A DNA stretch of 64,000 bases, from NCBI GenBank assembly GCA_937625935.1, contig OW569360.1, positions 434,001 to 498,000 of the forward strand. Reading direction: 5' to 3'. The DNA is from Tetramitus jugosus (lineage: Eukaryota > Heterolobosea > Eutetramitea > Acrasida > Vahlkampfiidae). The notes below the pieces were generated by a model that was not told where the DNA came from, searched no databases, and saw only the letters and a list, made by a program, of their open reading frames with translations. The position numbers and the translations under genes were made by a program. Each line of letters begins with the position of its first letter. Position 1 is the stretch's first letter. Below, piece by piece: positions 9,879 to 20,713 of the stretch.

Positions 9879-11180
9879 ATGGCAAACGACGCATTAACGG
9901 CAGAACCAGCCCTCAAGAAACAAAAGCTATCAGAATCAACAACAACAACAACAACAGCATCATCACTATCCAAGTTTCACAAATGGTCACCACAAGATGA
10001 CTATACACTGAAGAATGCAGCAGAAAAGGGATTAACCGCCGAAGAAATGGTCGACACAATCAAATTTCTCAATCATTACACAGCCGAGGAAATCTCCGAT
10101 CGGTGGAAAGCGCTGCTCTATGATGATTCAACAGCGAAAAAGGCGGCCAAAAATTTCTTGATTTTGGATCACAGTGGAACGAAGCGAGTGCCTTGGACAG
10201 AAGAAGAAAATGCCATTATTCTGGACGAACTCAAAAAGAAGGGCTTCATCGGATTCAGTCACATTATTGACAAGCACAGAGATGAGTTTCATCCGTGTAG
10301 AACAGTGAAGTCACTGGAGGCACATTTTTATCGATTGAAGAGAAATGGTGCGTTCAATGGAATTGATCAGTCTCATGCTAGTGGTAGCTCAAAGGCACCA
10401 CCATCTGCATCTTCAGCTTCCCTCTCTCATCGACAACAGACGTTCAGTGAAGCAGAAGAGGAAATGTTTAATGAAGCGTCGGATGATGCACGGGAGAGCG
10501 AAGCTGTTGTTCGATCGAGGAGAGCACAAGAGAGAAGAGATGCCAAGATGGCTGCGATTCTGGAGCGACAACTCGTTACAGAAAAGAGCTCCAACAAAAG
10601 AAAGAGAAAATCAACGGCTACCAAGCAACATGGTAGCGCTGCAGCAGCATCAACAGGGTCTGTTGAAGCAAGTACATCAGAGGAGCATCAACAGTCACAA
10701 GATCAGGATTCATACATTTTTGCCTTGCTCGAAGGTGTAAACTTACAACAGAAGATTACAAAGGAGGAAGTAGTCATTGGAAGACAGAGTCAGAGCAATA
10801 CTGTGGACGTTGATTTGTCGTTGGAGGGTGATGCTGGCAAAGTGTCCAGAAAACAAGCCGTCTTGACCATTCTTGCTGTTCCTCAGAGAGAAATGTTAAC
10901 AACGATAGCAACCGGCACAGAGCAACCAAAGTCCAAGAAACAAGTAAGAACGATATCGAAACAAGACAACTCGTATGTTGCTGAATTCAAGCTGCAAAAT
11001 ATCGGAAAGAGAGATATTTTGGTTGATGGAGTGCCGCTCAAGACCAACACCCATACACTGCTGAAGAATAGCACTGCCTCTCTCGTTTTCCCTGGCAATC
11101 TCAAGTTTATATTCAAGGTCAATCAACATGATGTCTCTGCATGGTTAGCAGATTATCAAATGGTCTCAAAATCAAAGTAG
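9879..11180 (+). CDS. MCRS1: Microspherule protein 1 (MCRS1)-like FHA protein
   Basis: The 433-residue single-exon product has an N-terminal MCRS_N-type region at about 30-160 (WSPQDDYTLKNAAEKGLTAE, RTVKSLEAHFYRLKR) and a C-terminal FHA domain at about 285-420 (VVIGRQSQSNTVDVDLSLEG, KVSRKQAVLTI, NIGKRDILVDG). Between them are a helical arginine-rich stretch and a KRKRKS nuclear signal. MCRS1 homologues sit in the INO80 remodeller and in NSL-type acetyltransferase complexes. The FHA core motif G-R, S-R-K-Q and N-G-like turn are preserved. It starts 103 bases after the adenylate kinase stop on the same strand. Identification rests on the joint presence of both domains. Confidence 0.82.
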   Translation: MANDALTAEPALKKQKLSESTTTTTTASSLSKFHKWSPQDDYTLKNAAEKGLTAEEMVDTIKFLNHYTAEEISDRWKALLYDDSTAKKAAKNFLILDHSGTKRVPWTEEENAIILDELKKKGFIGFSHIIDKHRDEFHPCRTVKSLEAHFYRLKRNGAFNGIDQSHASGSSKAPPSASSASLSHRQQTFSEAEEEMFNEASDDARESEAVVRSRRAQERRDAKMAAILERQLVTEKSSNKRKRKSTATKQHGSAAAASTGSVEASTSEEHQQSQDQDSYIFALLEGVNLQQKITKEEVVIGRQSQSNTVDVDLSLEGDAGKVSRKQAVLTILAVPQREMLTTIATGTEQPKSKKQVRTISKQDNSYVAEFKLQNIGKRDILVDGVPLKTNTHTLLKNSTASLVFPGNLKFIFKVNQHDVSAWLADYQMVSKSK

Positions 11181-11236
11181 CTGCAGATATGCACTTGGAG
11201 AACAACGCTCCTTGCTGGTCATAGGCAGCAATTGTA

Positions 11237-11246
11237 TTTTGGCGCG
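11237..11246 (+). promoter_or_regulatory. E2F-like element TTTTGGCGCG
   Basis: A TTTTGGCGCG sequence lies about 100 bases upstream of the proposed SHOC1-like start (11344). It fits the E2F/DP consensus. It is suggestive of cell-cycle control, but it is a single motif and no assay supports it. Confidence 0.3.
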
Positions 11247-11343
11247 TCGCTTGCACTGTAAATTGAAAAATTGTATGAACGAAGAATTGATCGAGCAGAA
11301 AAACACAACTCAGAGCTAACACACAAGTTTGTTCGTCACCTAC

Positions 11344-14300
11344 ATGACCATAATACAATATTCTAACAAGGACTACTATCAATCCTATTTTGAACAGTGG
11401 TCCAAAGAACAACACTTTTTCCAAGCAGTGCCTGAAGTGTTACTGGACAAGAGACAACCACCATCACATCCACTAGACTCCACAATACAACAACTCATTT
11501 TTTCAACCCAAACGATATTGAATCCTACCTCCAGTTCCTCCTTTTCTGATTTTGTATCCGCTCTGAATACAAAATACAATGGTGAACCATTTTTGGAGCA
11601 ACCTAACAAACTAGAAAAGACATGTGAAGCAAGCCATCAATCTTCAATTGAAGTGGACATCAAAAAACTTTTGATATACCAAGAAAGGGAGGTCGAGTCT
11701 GGTTGTACAGCAGAAGACGTGATAAAGAGTCTCAATGAAGATGACTGGAGTGTTCCTGAGGACACACTTCTGATTCACACAGACACCTGGAGTTACTTTG
11801 AAGAGTATTATGGGGAATGTCCCATGAATGGACTTGCTATGATAGAAGAAGATTCGTCTATGATACCTGAAGAAATGTATGTTTCGTTGTTGTTTATTGT
11901 TCTAACCATTTGATATTCTAACGTGTCATTATAGTCGTTCTGTACAAGAGAAGTTGGAGAAGAGAGAAAGAGCACTTATTAGCGATTCTTTGCTCAGTGT
12001 TTCAGATGTTGAGAGAACAGTGATTGATGATCATCTTAATAGGAGGGCCGTTGTGGATATTTGGATCGAGGAGCAAGAAGAGACGATCTCAATAGAAATA
12101 GAGGAGGCTACGAACTCATTTGATATGCAAGTATTGGCTCAAACAGTTGTTTCACAGATGGAGGTTATGACAAGTTTGATAGACGAAAATGAATGGGCAC
12201 AGGTGTCGGTGATACACTCAACTCAACAAGCTGGTGAGACAGCAGAAGCCATGCCTTTACAATTCAGTATGACATACATTTTGTTGTACCTTTTACCAAT
12301 CGAGTGCCTCAAGCTAACCAGTATCCTTTATGATAAAAATGTGATTAGAGTATCAGACGATGGATTATGTTAGTGATAAAATGGTTGATGACTCACATGA
12401 AATTGAAGAGGTGTCCAATATTGAAGTATTCTCAAAGAGTGCTAGTTCTAAGATGGAGAAGATGTTGATGAATTTCTTTCAGGACTTCATTCCTGAGAGA
12501 GAGTTGAATTGTTCAATGATGATTTACTCTGCAGAGGAGTTGAAGAGAACGCAGAAGCAGATATATCTCAACGATTCTACTTATAGCGTTGATTCAATTA
12601 ATCCCATTTGCATAGTAGAAGATGTCATCATCGATGAGAAACTATCCATTGAAGAAGTATGTGCTTGTCATGGAGAGCCACATTGCATCATCAACCACTA
12701 ACACTATTATCTAGTATATCAATGAAGATTCACTATTCAATTCATTTGCAAGTGAGATATCACTATCTAATGTCGAGATCAATCTCCCATGCTTGTGGTA
12801 CTCTGAATTAATGCATGAGTCAAGAATGATCACAAAACCAGCACGAGAGGTATCCAAACAAAGCGCTGTTTGCAATAGTTATTTGATTGATGACAAGCAA
12901 AGGGAAGCAATACCTACAGATATGCAGGAAGAGTATGTCAATGTGGAAACTTTTAATATGGAGGAGCCGGTTGCTCCCTTATATAGTCCTCAGTTTATGA
13001 TCGAACTTGATCAAACAATCGAAACACACATTCTGGATATGATCTCACAAAAGAAATCGTTGGAAAGAGCAGAAGGAGAACTAAAGAGTACTATCCGTGA
13101 TAGTTCGACTCTGGGTTGTATTCATAGGTATTTAGCGCTCGTGGATGAACTTCCTTCTCTAGAGGAGTTCAGTGCTCGAGGTAGATCTAAAGCATCACTG
13201 AATGAAACGCACAGTGATGAACCAGATTACGCATCACACGATAAAATAGAGTCGAGTAAGAGAGATGATATTGTACTGGATTCGTTGGACAGCTTTATGG
13301 CGATGAAAAATGGAAATAGCGTTGTACCCAGCACAACTTTGAAGGACAAGCAAGTTACCAAGGGCATACATCTACCTCCTGGAGAAAGCTATTGTCCTTT
13401 CCAAGAGAATCTGGTTACTCAGATACTGAGGAAAAGTTCAATTTTGTCCCTACCTGATTCGATCTTTCCTCGACAAGTTACAACATTGTTATTGTACAAC
13501 ATTATTCAAACTAATTCATTAGGGACAATTGTCTGGATATCTCCATCAAATAGATCAATAGAAGAGGAGTATATCCTTCAATCGTACATTCTATCAGGAT
13601 TTGTGAAAGTCAGGTTGGTGACAAATCAAAATATAATTAATGGTATGACTCTCAAAATATTTGTATCGATTGTGCCAGTACTAACTCTGAAACATTTCAA
13701 GTTTGTTCTGAGATGAAATCCGAGACTGTCAGATCGAGGGTACTGTTTTGCACATGCGATACTCTAGTACTACTAATTGATAGGATAAGGTATGTCATGC
13801 AGCGAGTTTTGGTCAGCAATTCAACACGATATTAACTTTTACATTTTTACATAGAACCTTCTTCTCTTCTTGCAGTACGATGGTGTATAGCACTTCAGCA
13901 CTACTAACTACGAATGAGTTCAAGCAATTCGAACAAATGAGCAATCACCTCTTGTCCATAACATCAGCAAATCTCCATACAGTTCTCGTGTCTCAAGTTG
14001 TAGGTGATTCTTTTGGACAGCTCCGCGATTTCATCTTTAAGTCTTCTATCAAACAATTAGTGTATAAAACAGATGAGTTGGATTCGATAGAATTTTCCCA
14101 GAGACAAAAGAGAATCAGAGTTTCCCTAGAAGCAACTGAGATAGGCGAGCTATTGATATCAATATCCAAGATTGGTTCTTTTCTTATAGAGAATATTCAT
14201 GATGTACCTGATCTACGAGAGGGCATTAAATTCCAAGATATGGATGCAGGGTATGGTTTTCAAATGAGTAATACATCCACTATCCATGTATCATCGACTA

Positions 14301-16502
14301 TTTTCTAACATATTCCTTAGATTCTATGGTGATGTGTTCAACAAGTTCAACGAGAAAATTAGATCTAACATCAGTACAAGAAGTGACACCAGAGAGTTGT
14401 ACGTTCAAAAGATTAATTATAGACGAGTATGTATGACATTGTAGGAGCTTGTAGCGATTTGTATACACTAACAAGTACAGTTGGTGAGCTTGCATGTTTT
14501 GAGATTCCTCTATGATTTGTTGAAGGAGTCAGGAATTTTTATAGCGTATCAATACTTGGAAAAGTTAAAGCAGAGCAAAGAATACTCTATAATCCTTGAC
14601 TCCTCCTTTTCTGATATCAAGCAAAGAATTCAACAGCTGTATGAAGAATCGGGTGATTTTCATGATCATCCAAAGATAAAGGATTTCATTAGGTGGATTG
14701 AGACAGAGATATCTGCATCAAACAAGCAAAAGGTATTTAGAGTTTTCTCCCTAACAAGTGACAAGTATTTCTAACTGTCTTGAAAGATTATCGTTATAAC
14801 AAAATACTATTCGACAATTGAGCTTCTTGCACGAGTTATCCACGACAAGTTCCCTCGTGTACTGGTTCATATTGTTCAAGATGAAGGAGAGAGTGTTTCA
14901 TTGATCAATTGTAATCCGCACACTCCCAACATTGTTGATTGTCAACTGATTTTCATTCAAAAAGTTACTTGGAGAGATGAGGTCGTTAATCGATACTTCA
15001 ATGATTGTTCTTCTGTCGTCGATATCGAAGGGGTTGACTTCTTTTCTCTGAAGGGATTTCCTAGAATGTACCATCAACGGAAGAGTTTTGTCACCTTCTC
15101 TTCTGTTCTTCATCTTTCTCCCAACCTTGATGATATCCAGAAGTCTTGGATCGAGAATGTTTTATCTACAACGCAGCGGAAGAGGAATAGGTCTGATATA
15201 GTTCAGTTAGATGAGCTAGTTCACAATGGTTCAGTATGGGACTCAAAGCGTTTGGTAGATGAGTGTCTGTTAGATGTTTTGCACCAGGCAAACAGTGAGG
15301 ACAATACGAAGGCGCCTGAGAAACAGGAGGTTACTATCGTTGCTTCAGATCACATTATACAAGATGTTGAACTTATTAATCGGCTAGAGTCTCATTACCG
15401 TATATTAATATCTGAGAGAGATACTTCTTTATTTGCCCAACCAGATCTAGTCATTGGGTATCGAGATTGTATGATTATAGAGAAAATTCCTTTGATTGGA
15501 GTGGACGAATTTATCGATCAACTCGCTACAAAGTTGTTGTATCTCGGGGTTCAATATGATTCATGCTGGATTATCATTCGTAACTTTGAAGAAGCATCAT
15601 CTCCGTAAGTTCTTATTTCGCACACATTCCATCTTGAATACTCGCTAACTCCTGCATACGATAGGGATGAGCTCCGTGATCAGATACAAGCAGTATCAGT
15701 GTTCTCTCAGAGTTTTACTTCGATTATTGATTCTCTAGGAATTCAGACTCGAATTCTCTATACCAATGACAAAGAACACTGTTCAGAGATCATTGACTAC
15801 ATCGCTCGTTCGGTTCTTTCTGTAGAGATCAAACGCAGAGATTGTCGACTGTCTGACAACGAAACAAACATTGAGAAGTTTCTCTCTTGTTTTCCTTCTC
15901 TATCCGTGTTTTTTGTACAACAACTTCTTCTGGCATTCCCTTCCCTGAAGGACCTATACTCTCATTCGGTTGAAGATCTTGTCAACATTATGGAGTTATC
16001 TAATGCAGAGGGTATTTCTCGTATCGAAAAGTTTTATGAATTACTATGCAATCCGACAACAGAGTTTGACACGAAGGCCGATTCAAGCGAATGTCATAGT
16101 AACCACAATCCACAATCAGAACTCGATAATTCTCAACTGACTGTGATAGAACCAGTTATTCAAATAGGGGAGGATAGAGATTTGAATTACTCGGCTAACA
16201 GTCTAATGCATGTTCCCAGTCATCCTTCACTCTTGTTCAATAATTCCTCTCATGTTTCATCGAATTCCCCAATGGTATTTAACTTGCACGATCAACTAAC
16301 GATACCTGACTCGATGACTCGATCCTCTGGCACATTTAGTAACCCAATCCAGTTTATCGAATCCTGCTCATATCCTGGTAGTTCCAAGTCCAAGAAACAT
16401 ACGAGTAGATATCAACGCCCAACACCGACATCAACACCCACACGAACAAAGAGAAAATATTCTAGCCGGACCACACCTTCCAAGAGAAAATTTCCCTTCT
16501 GA
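11344..16502 (+). CDS. Ten-exon gene, proposed SHOC1/ZIP2-like meiotic crossover protein
   Basis: Exons 11344-11876, 11935-12266, 12349-12656, 12715-13642, 13702-13789, 13876-14250, 14321-14426, 14481-14732, 14787-15604 and 15665-16502 join with consistent phases into about 1525 residues; introns are 50-90 nt. The N-terminal half has short acidic blocks including LVDELPSLEEFSARGR. The middle (about 530-900) resembles a degenerate SF2 helicase (GTIVWISPSN, LFCTCDTLVLLIDRIR). From about 1154 an XPF-nuclease-like fold follows (VTIVASDHIIQDVELINRLE, YRILISERD, DLVIGYRDCMIIEKIPLIG) without the ERKxxxD active site, then a tandem helix-hairpin-helix-like stretch (NIEKFLSCFPSLSVFFVQQL, LLAFPSLKDLYSHSVEDLV). 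A Ser/Thr/Arg-rich tail ends it. Length, order and the dead XPF-like plus HhH end fit SHOC1/Zip2, a ZMM protein that binds branched meiotic DNA with SPO16. Other XPF/FANCM relatives are possible. Exon 6 could start at 13855 instead, adding seven residues. Confidence 0.6.
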
Positions 16503-16629
16503 AACCACATTTCATGCTCCCTCCAAACCCGTAGTTCGTTTTTGGCCGACGGCGGAAGTTTCTTCAAATAAAAATCTTCAAACAAAAAATCATCACACAA
16601 CACAAAAGAAACAAAAACGAAAACAAAGA

Positions 16630-17635
16630 ATGATGCAACAAGTGTCTAGTCATCAGCAACAACAGAAGCAAACAATGAGTGAAAGCAACAGTTGTCCATC
16701 TTACTTTCAAATGGGATATTGCTTGAGAGGTAATGACTGTCCATTTGCACACGATGAACATGCAGTCAACGTTCCAGAGATGGAGTTTTTCTTTGGATGG
16801 GAATTAGCGGATTCGTTTGTCCAACAATGTAAGTTGTTTTTTTTAATACTCGTGCAATGTAAAATGATTGTTGTATCTGACTTGTTTGTTGGTGATCGAT
16901 CATTCAGACAAAAAGGATTGCACCGAACAACTGATGCAGGAAGAAGAGAAGAAAAAGGAAGAAGCTAAATTGTTGTTGGAGCAGGAGCGTGATCGCATAA
17001 GGAAGAATGCAGAAGTGAAAAAGAAGCAAATTCAGATGGAAGACGAGGAGAACAGGGAGCGCAAGAGACTTGAAAAGCTCGAAAAGCGCAAAAGAGAACA
17101 AGAAAATCAATTGCTACAAAACCTGCAACCACAAAAGCTCCAAAAACAACAACAACAGAGAGACAATCAAGGAGAAGAAGCAGCAGTACCAGTCGTTGAG
17201 AATATAGAAAAGAGTCAAGAGAATACAGTTTCTGCAAACGCGACTGTTGTTACCAGTGAGTGTCAAGTGCAGCCCAATGGTGGTGATGATGATGAGAATG
17301 TGCGGTTCTCAGAACTATTGTCCAAATACGAGGCTGTCAACTGGAGTGCGCCAAGAATACCACTGAGCATACATTATCATGTTCCGGCCAATTTTCGACA
17401 AAAAATCCTGGAAAAGCTCATCGTAGCCTATGAAACTCACGTGTTCAAGAATGAAGTGAACAAGGAAATGAGGCGACAAAAATCCGTTCTTAACTCCTTT
17501 GAGACGGAGCTCGATCTGTACAATAAGCACAAGGACAAGTCGGCCTATTGGATCAACTCATCCAGTTTTGTAACAAGGTTGGCAACAACCACTCCTGCAC
17601 CTTCGCTCTCCAACACTAACACCAACAATAAGTAG
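16630..17635 (+). CDS. CCCH zinc finger protein with REXO1-like C-terminal helical region
   Basis: Two exons, 16630-16828 and 16908-17635 (79-nt intron), give 308 residues. Near residue 22 one CCCH finger is present (CPSYFQMGYCLRGNDCPFAH). Residues about 80-150 form a highly charged coiled coil (EEEKKKEEAKLLLEQERDRI). The last 120 residues include IPLSIHYHVPANFRQKILEK and KHKDKSAYWINSS. That end resembles the segment in front of the exonuclease domain of REXO1/REX1 proteins (a P-x-x-x-RQ-x-x-L helix and an SK-x-IY turn), but no DEDD exonuclease domain follows within the window. RNA binding is likely from the CCCH finger; the REXO1 link is tentative. Confidence 0.72.
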
Positions 17636-18103
17636 TAGCATACACAAGAACAAAACAAAAACATGACAAAATTTATGATATCTTGTGCTACCGTGTTTAC
17701 ACACTATGGACACACCTCCTTTTGAAACTGTGACCACCACAGTTTACGTCATTGACTCGTAATCGTGACATGTGTAGTCAATGTTTAGAGCTGAAGTGAT
17801 ATAATAATGATAGCTCTGACGGATCTGCTTTGTGCATCAGTCTTCTTTCTGTCTGGTCCATGTATTGCGCTTTGTAAAATCTGTAGGTTGATCGAGGTAG
17901 GATCTCCTAGGATGAGAAGTTTACTTGATAAGAACTCTGTTCTTAATAGATTCATAACCAACAATAGCAGGGACCTTGTACTACTAGGTATGTAAGTTAG
18001 ATGAAATATGTATGTATGGCATTTATTCTATTCTTTTGTCTTCGTAATAAAACAACTTCATTTTGTAGCAATGTTTTGCATTGAGTCAATGAGGATGCTT
18101 GCT
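17636..18103. other. Convergent intergenic region
   Basis: About 470 bases between the convergent CCCH gene and an acidic unknown. A 63-codon frame starting at 17807 has weak composition and no recognisable motif. AATAAA occurs near 18046. I see nothing else. Confidence 0.4.
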
Positions 18104-18694
18104 CTAAATGTCAGAGGATCCACTGCCGCGACCACTTGTTTTTGAAACGTCCGGTTCCGCTTCATCAATTGATATTCTTCGCCTAAATCTTGACCCCGGA
18201 AAACTGCCAGCAGATCCTCCGAATCGCTCAAAGTTCTGTCTCATTCTCTCTCGCATTATGTTCATGTTACGGCTCATTCGATTGAAGTCCGTAAATATGC
18301 TGTCAAAGTCTTCAAAGTAGGATGTGAAAGGATTAGCAACAAAAGAATTGAACGATCCTTCTCTATCGCCGCGACTATCATAGAAATCATCGTTACCTCT
18401 TGTGTCATTATCCATGTATTCAACGTTTCGAACAATAATGTGCATGGGTGTGTTTTCACTCTCTTCAATAATGATCAATTGCTCAATGTCTTCCCTGGGT
18501 TCCTCGATCACTGGATCGTAACTCATGAGAATTCCGAGTTGGAACTGAGTAGCGGATTCTTCATCTTCATCCATGAAACCATAGCTACTCTCACTGCCGA
18601 CAGAGTCTTCAGTGTCGCTTGGTATTTCTTCAATCGGGATACTTCGGGTGCGTTTTCTTGGTGAGTCTTTGCCAGAATAGCCTCGTGTAGACAT
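18104..18694 (-). CDS. Acidic hypothetical protein
   Basis: The ATG at 18694 opens 196 residues. The N-terminus is basic (SPRKRTR), then come acidic stretches (DEDEESATQ, EEPREDIEQLIIIEESE), a F/N/R-rich helix (FNRMSRNMNIMRERMRQNFE) and a Gly/Ser-rich end (SGRGSGSSD). I recognise no family. The acidic plus R/G-rich composition suggests a nuclear or disordered regulator, without firm evidence. It lacks introns. It is convergent with the CCCH gene and divergent from the F-box gene. Confidence 0.55.
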   Translation of the reverse strand: MSTRGYSGKDSPRKRTRSIPIEEIPSDTEDSVGSESSYGFMDEDEESATQFQLGILMSYDPVIEEPREDIEQLIIIEESENTPMHIIVRNVEYMDNDTRGNDDFYDSRGDREGSFNSFVANPFTSYFEDFDSIFTDFNRMSRNMNIMRERMRQNFERFGGSAGSFPGSRFRRRISIDEAEPDVSKTSGRGSGSSDI

Positions 18695-18990
18695 GGTGTG
18701 CGAATGAGTTTGATTTGATGAGTGGTTTCTCGCAATATTTAGGTACCTTTTGTTTGTGCGTGATCAGTTGTATTCTTTCAAAAAAGTGACTCATTACAAT
18801 GTACAATCGCCCGACCGTTGTTCTATTTATATGATGACCTGGTTCCCGACAAAAACTTATGCGAGGGTACGACCGATTTGCCAATTCAGTCCAGCGCTGG
18901 AAGCTTCCTGTTCTCCATGTTCGAACATGAAGAAAAAACAGCACAATTGAACAGTTGGTTATCCTCACGCATTGCAACAGTCAAAAAAAT

Positions 18991-20019
18991 ATGTTAAGGA
19001 GGTTGTACAATATCGTTTCTTATGGCTTTGTCAAGAGGGATCCCTTCGACAATACTCTGCACTTCACAGTTCACAAGATGTCGAACAATTTTTTGGTCAA
19101 TGTGAAGAACAAGATGCCTACGATTATTGTGCTGTGTGATCCCTCGGTTGTACCCCTGGTTCAAAGCATGATCGATTTCAACACGTTTGAGTCGTCCAAT
19201 GATGAATCCAAGAGGAGAGCCATTGTTGTTGCTTCCATGGATTACAAGGAATTTTCTCCAGCGATGCTCCACGTGGACCGAGAGTACTTCAAGGACAGTG
19301 TGGAGTATCTCATGGCAGGAACTGACCAAGTATTGATGAGGAGTGGGGATGCAGAGGTTGCCATGGGTGATTTTCGATACATGCTGTGTGATGTTCCCTT
19401 TAACGTTCAATCTGTCCTTACGATGAAATACTTTTTGGAGTATGTGGAGTATACTTATAATCGAAGAAAGATTAATTCCCCTTTGCAGGATATGAAAGTA
19501 ATTGCAATCCGACTGGATCTCGATAAGTTTACAAAGAGCAGATACGAGCAAATGATGGAGGAGGATCTAGCTACTCGATATGATGCTGAATGTGTCGTGG
19601 CGACAACAACGACTATTCACGACACGGACATTGAAAACAGCTTTGAATCCTTGAGTGATGATCTAATGGGGCATATCCTCGATTTTTTACCGGTCAAAGA
19701 CCTACTTGCTTTCAGCCAGACAGATACACGATGCATGACCATTGCTGATGAAATTCCATGGAGAAGATATTACCGCGGACTAACTGGATGCGATACTCTC
19801 CTGCCAATACACAGCTCCTTCTTACACGGATGCAAGGAGTTGATGATTAGGAAGAGATTGGCTATCGGCAATTGGAAGCCCAATCTTAAGGTGTCATTTT
19901 GTTTCACAGTTGAATATCCGACTCCTTTATTGGTGACACATCTTCTTCAATCGAAGCACGTTTATAGAGACCTCAAGGTACCACGAGAAGAATTCCAATC
20001 ACCTGCCGTTTGCTTTTGA
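18991..20019 (+). CDS. F-box domain protein, 3' end uncertain
   Basis: Starting at ATG 18991 the frame gives 342 residues to TGA at 20019. An F-box lies near 218-262 (ESLSDDLMGHILDFLPVKDL, PWRRYYR). F-box proteins recruit substrates to SCF ubiquitin ligases through SKP1. The N-terminal 200 residues contain an unrecognised alpha/beta region (PTIIVLCDPSVVPLVQSM, RRAIVVASMDYKEFSP) that may resemble a P-loop-less GTPase-like fold. The end is doubtful: a GT donor at 19978 and a good acceptor GCTTGCAG at 20057-20058 would replace the tail by YLFA (stop at 20073). A protein-like stretch continuing to about 20214 in another frame suggests a damaged or differently spliced 3' exon. Confidence 0.68.
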   Translation: MLRRLYNIVSYGFVKRDPFDNTLHFTVHKMSNNFLVNVKNKMPTIIVLCDPSVVPLVQSMIDFNTFESSNDESKRRAIVVASMDYKEFSPAMLHVDREYFKDSVEYLMAGTDQVLMRSGDAEVAMGDFRYMLCDVPFNVQSVLTMKYFLEYVEYTYNRRKINSPLQDMKVIAIRLDLDKFTKSRYEQMMEEDLATRYDAECVVATTTTIHDTDIENSFESLSDDLMGHILDFLPVKDLLAFSQTDTRCMTIADEIPWRRYYRGLTGCDTLLPIHSSFLHGCKELMIRKRLAIGNWKPNLKVSFCFTVEYPTPLLVTHLLQSKHVYRDLKVPREEFQSPAVCF

Positions 20020-20523
20020 AATGAGTTTTTTTTAATACACCCAATTGGTTGCTTGCAGTACTTGTTTGCCTAAACCAAACCGCACACAAATTCAAATCTT
20101 AAACAGCTTCTTGACATCATTCGGTTGGGACAGAGAGAGATTGCAACTCAGGCAGTTGATGTCATTCCCTGAAGATATCGACAAGTTACTTGTCGTGCAT
20201 ACTGAGAAGTTCTGATCTTGTCATAGTTGGATCCGGTACCTGCATTTCTCTTAGTATACTGTGCAATAACTTAAGGATGTTCTCATCAGCTACAGACACA
20301 TGTTTGTGTACAAAATCTGTATAAATCGATCTCTTTTTAAGCCATACGATGCTTGCTTTCCGGATGCAGAAACACTCTGTCACTTACTTTGTCCTATTGA
20401 CCTGGACTGAATTTTCGCATGATCAGATAGTTATCCAAATACAGTGCTGCATCGTAATTAAACTGCAGAGATAAATAGATTTAATCTGTTAGTCCATATG
20501 GTCCTCTGAAATTCTTAGTGAGA

Positions 20524-20713
20524 GGGAGCGTCCAGATATTATTTCTTACGGCCCCTTAGGTCTGAGAAATTCATTCAAATATTTATTCATAGGGGATCTC
20601 TTGATCCCAATCACTAGTAGGAGAATTAATGTAACGTTCGAATTTACAGGAAAATGTGTTATTCAAAACAGACAGGAGGGGGTCAGAGGTAAATATAATA
20701 TCTGGACGCTCCC
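20524..20713. mobile_element. MITE-like element, 190 bp with terminal inverted repeats
   Basis: The left end GGGAGCGTCCAGATATTAT and the reverse complement of the right end match perfectly for 19 bases and continue with partial matches. Directly outside both ends is the trinucleotide AGA, a possible 3-bp target duplication. There is no coding frame inside. Size, inverted ends and lack of coding fit a non-autonomous DNA transposon. The superfamily cannot be told; a 3-bp duplication is compatible with Harbinger- or CACTA-like elements. Confidence 0.7.
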
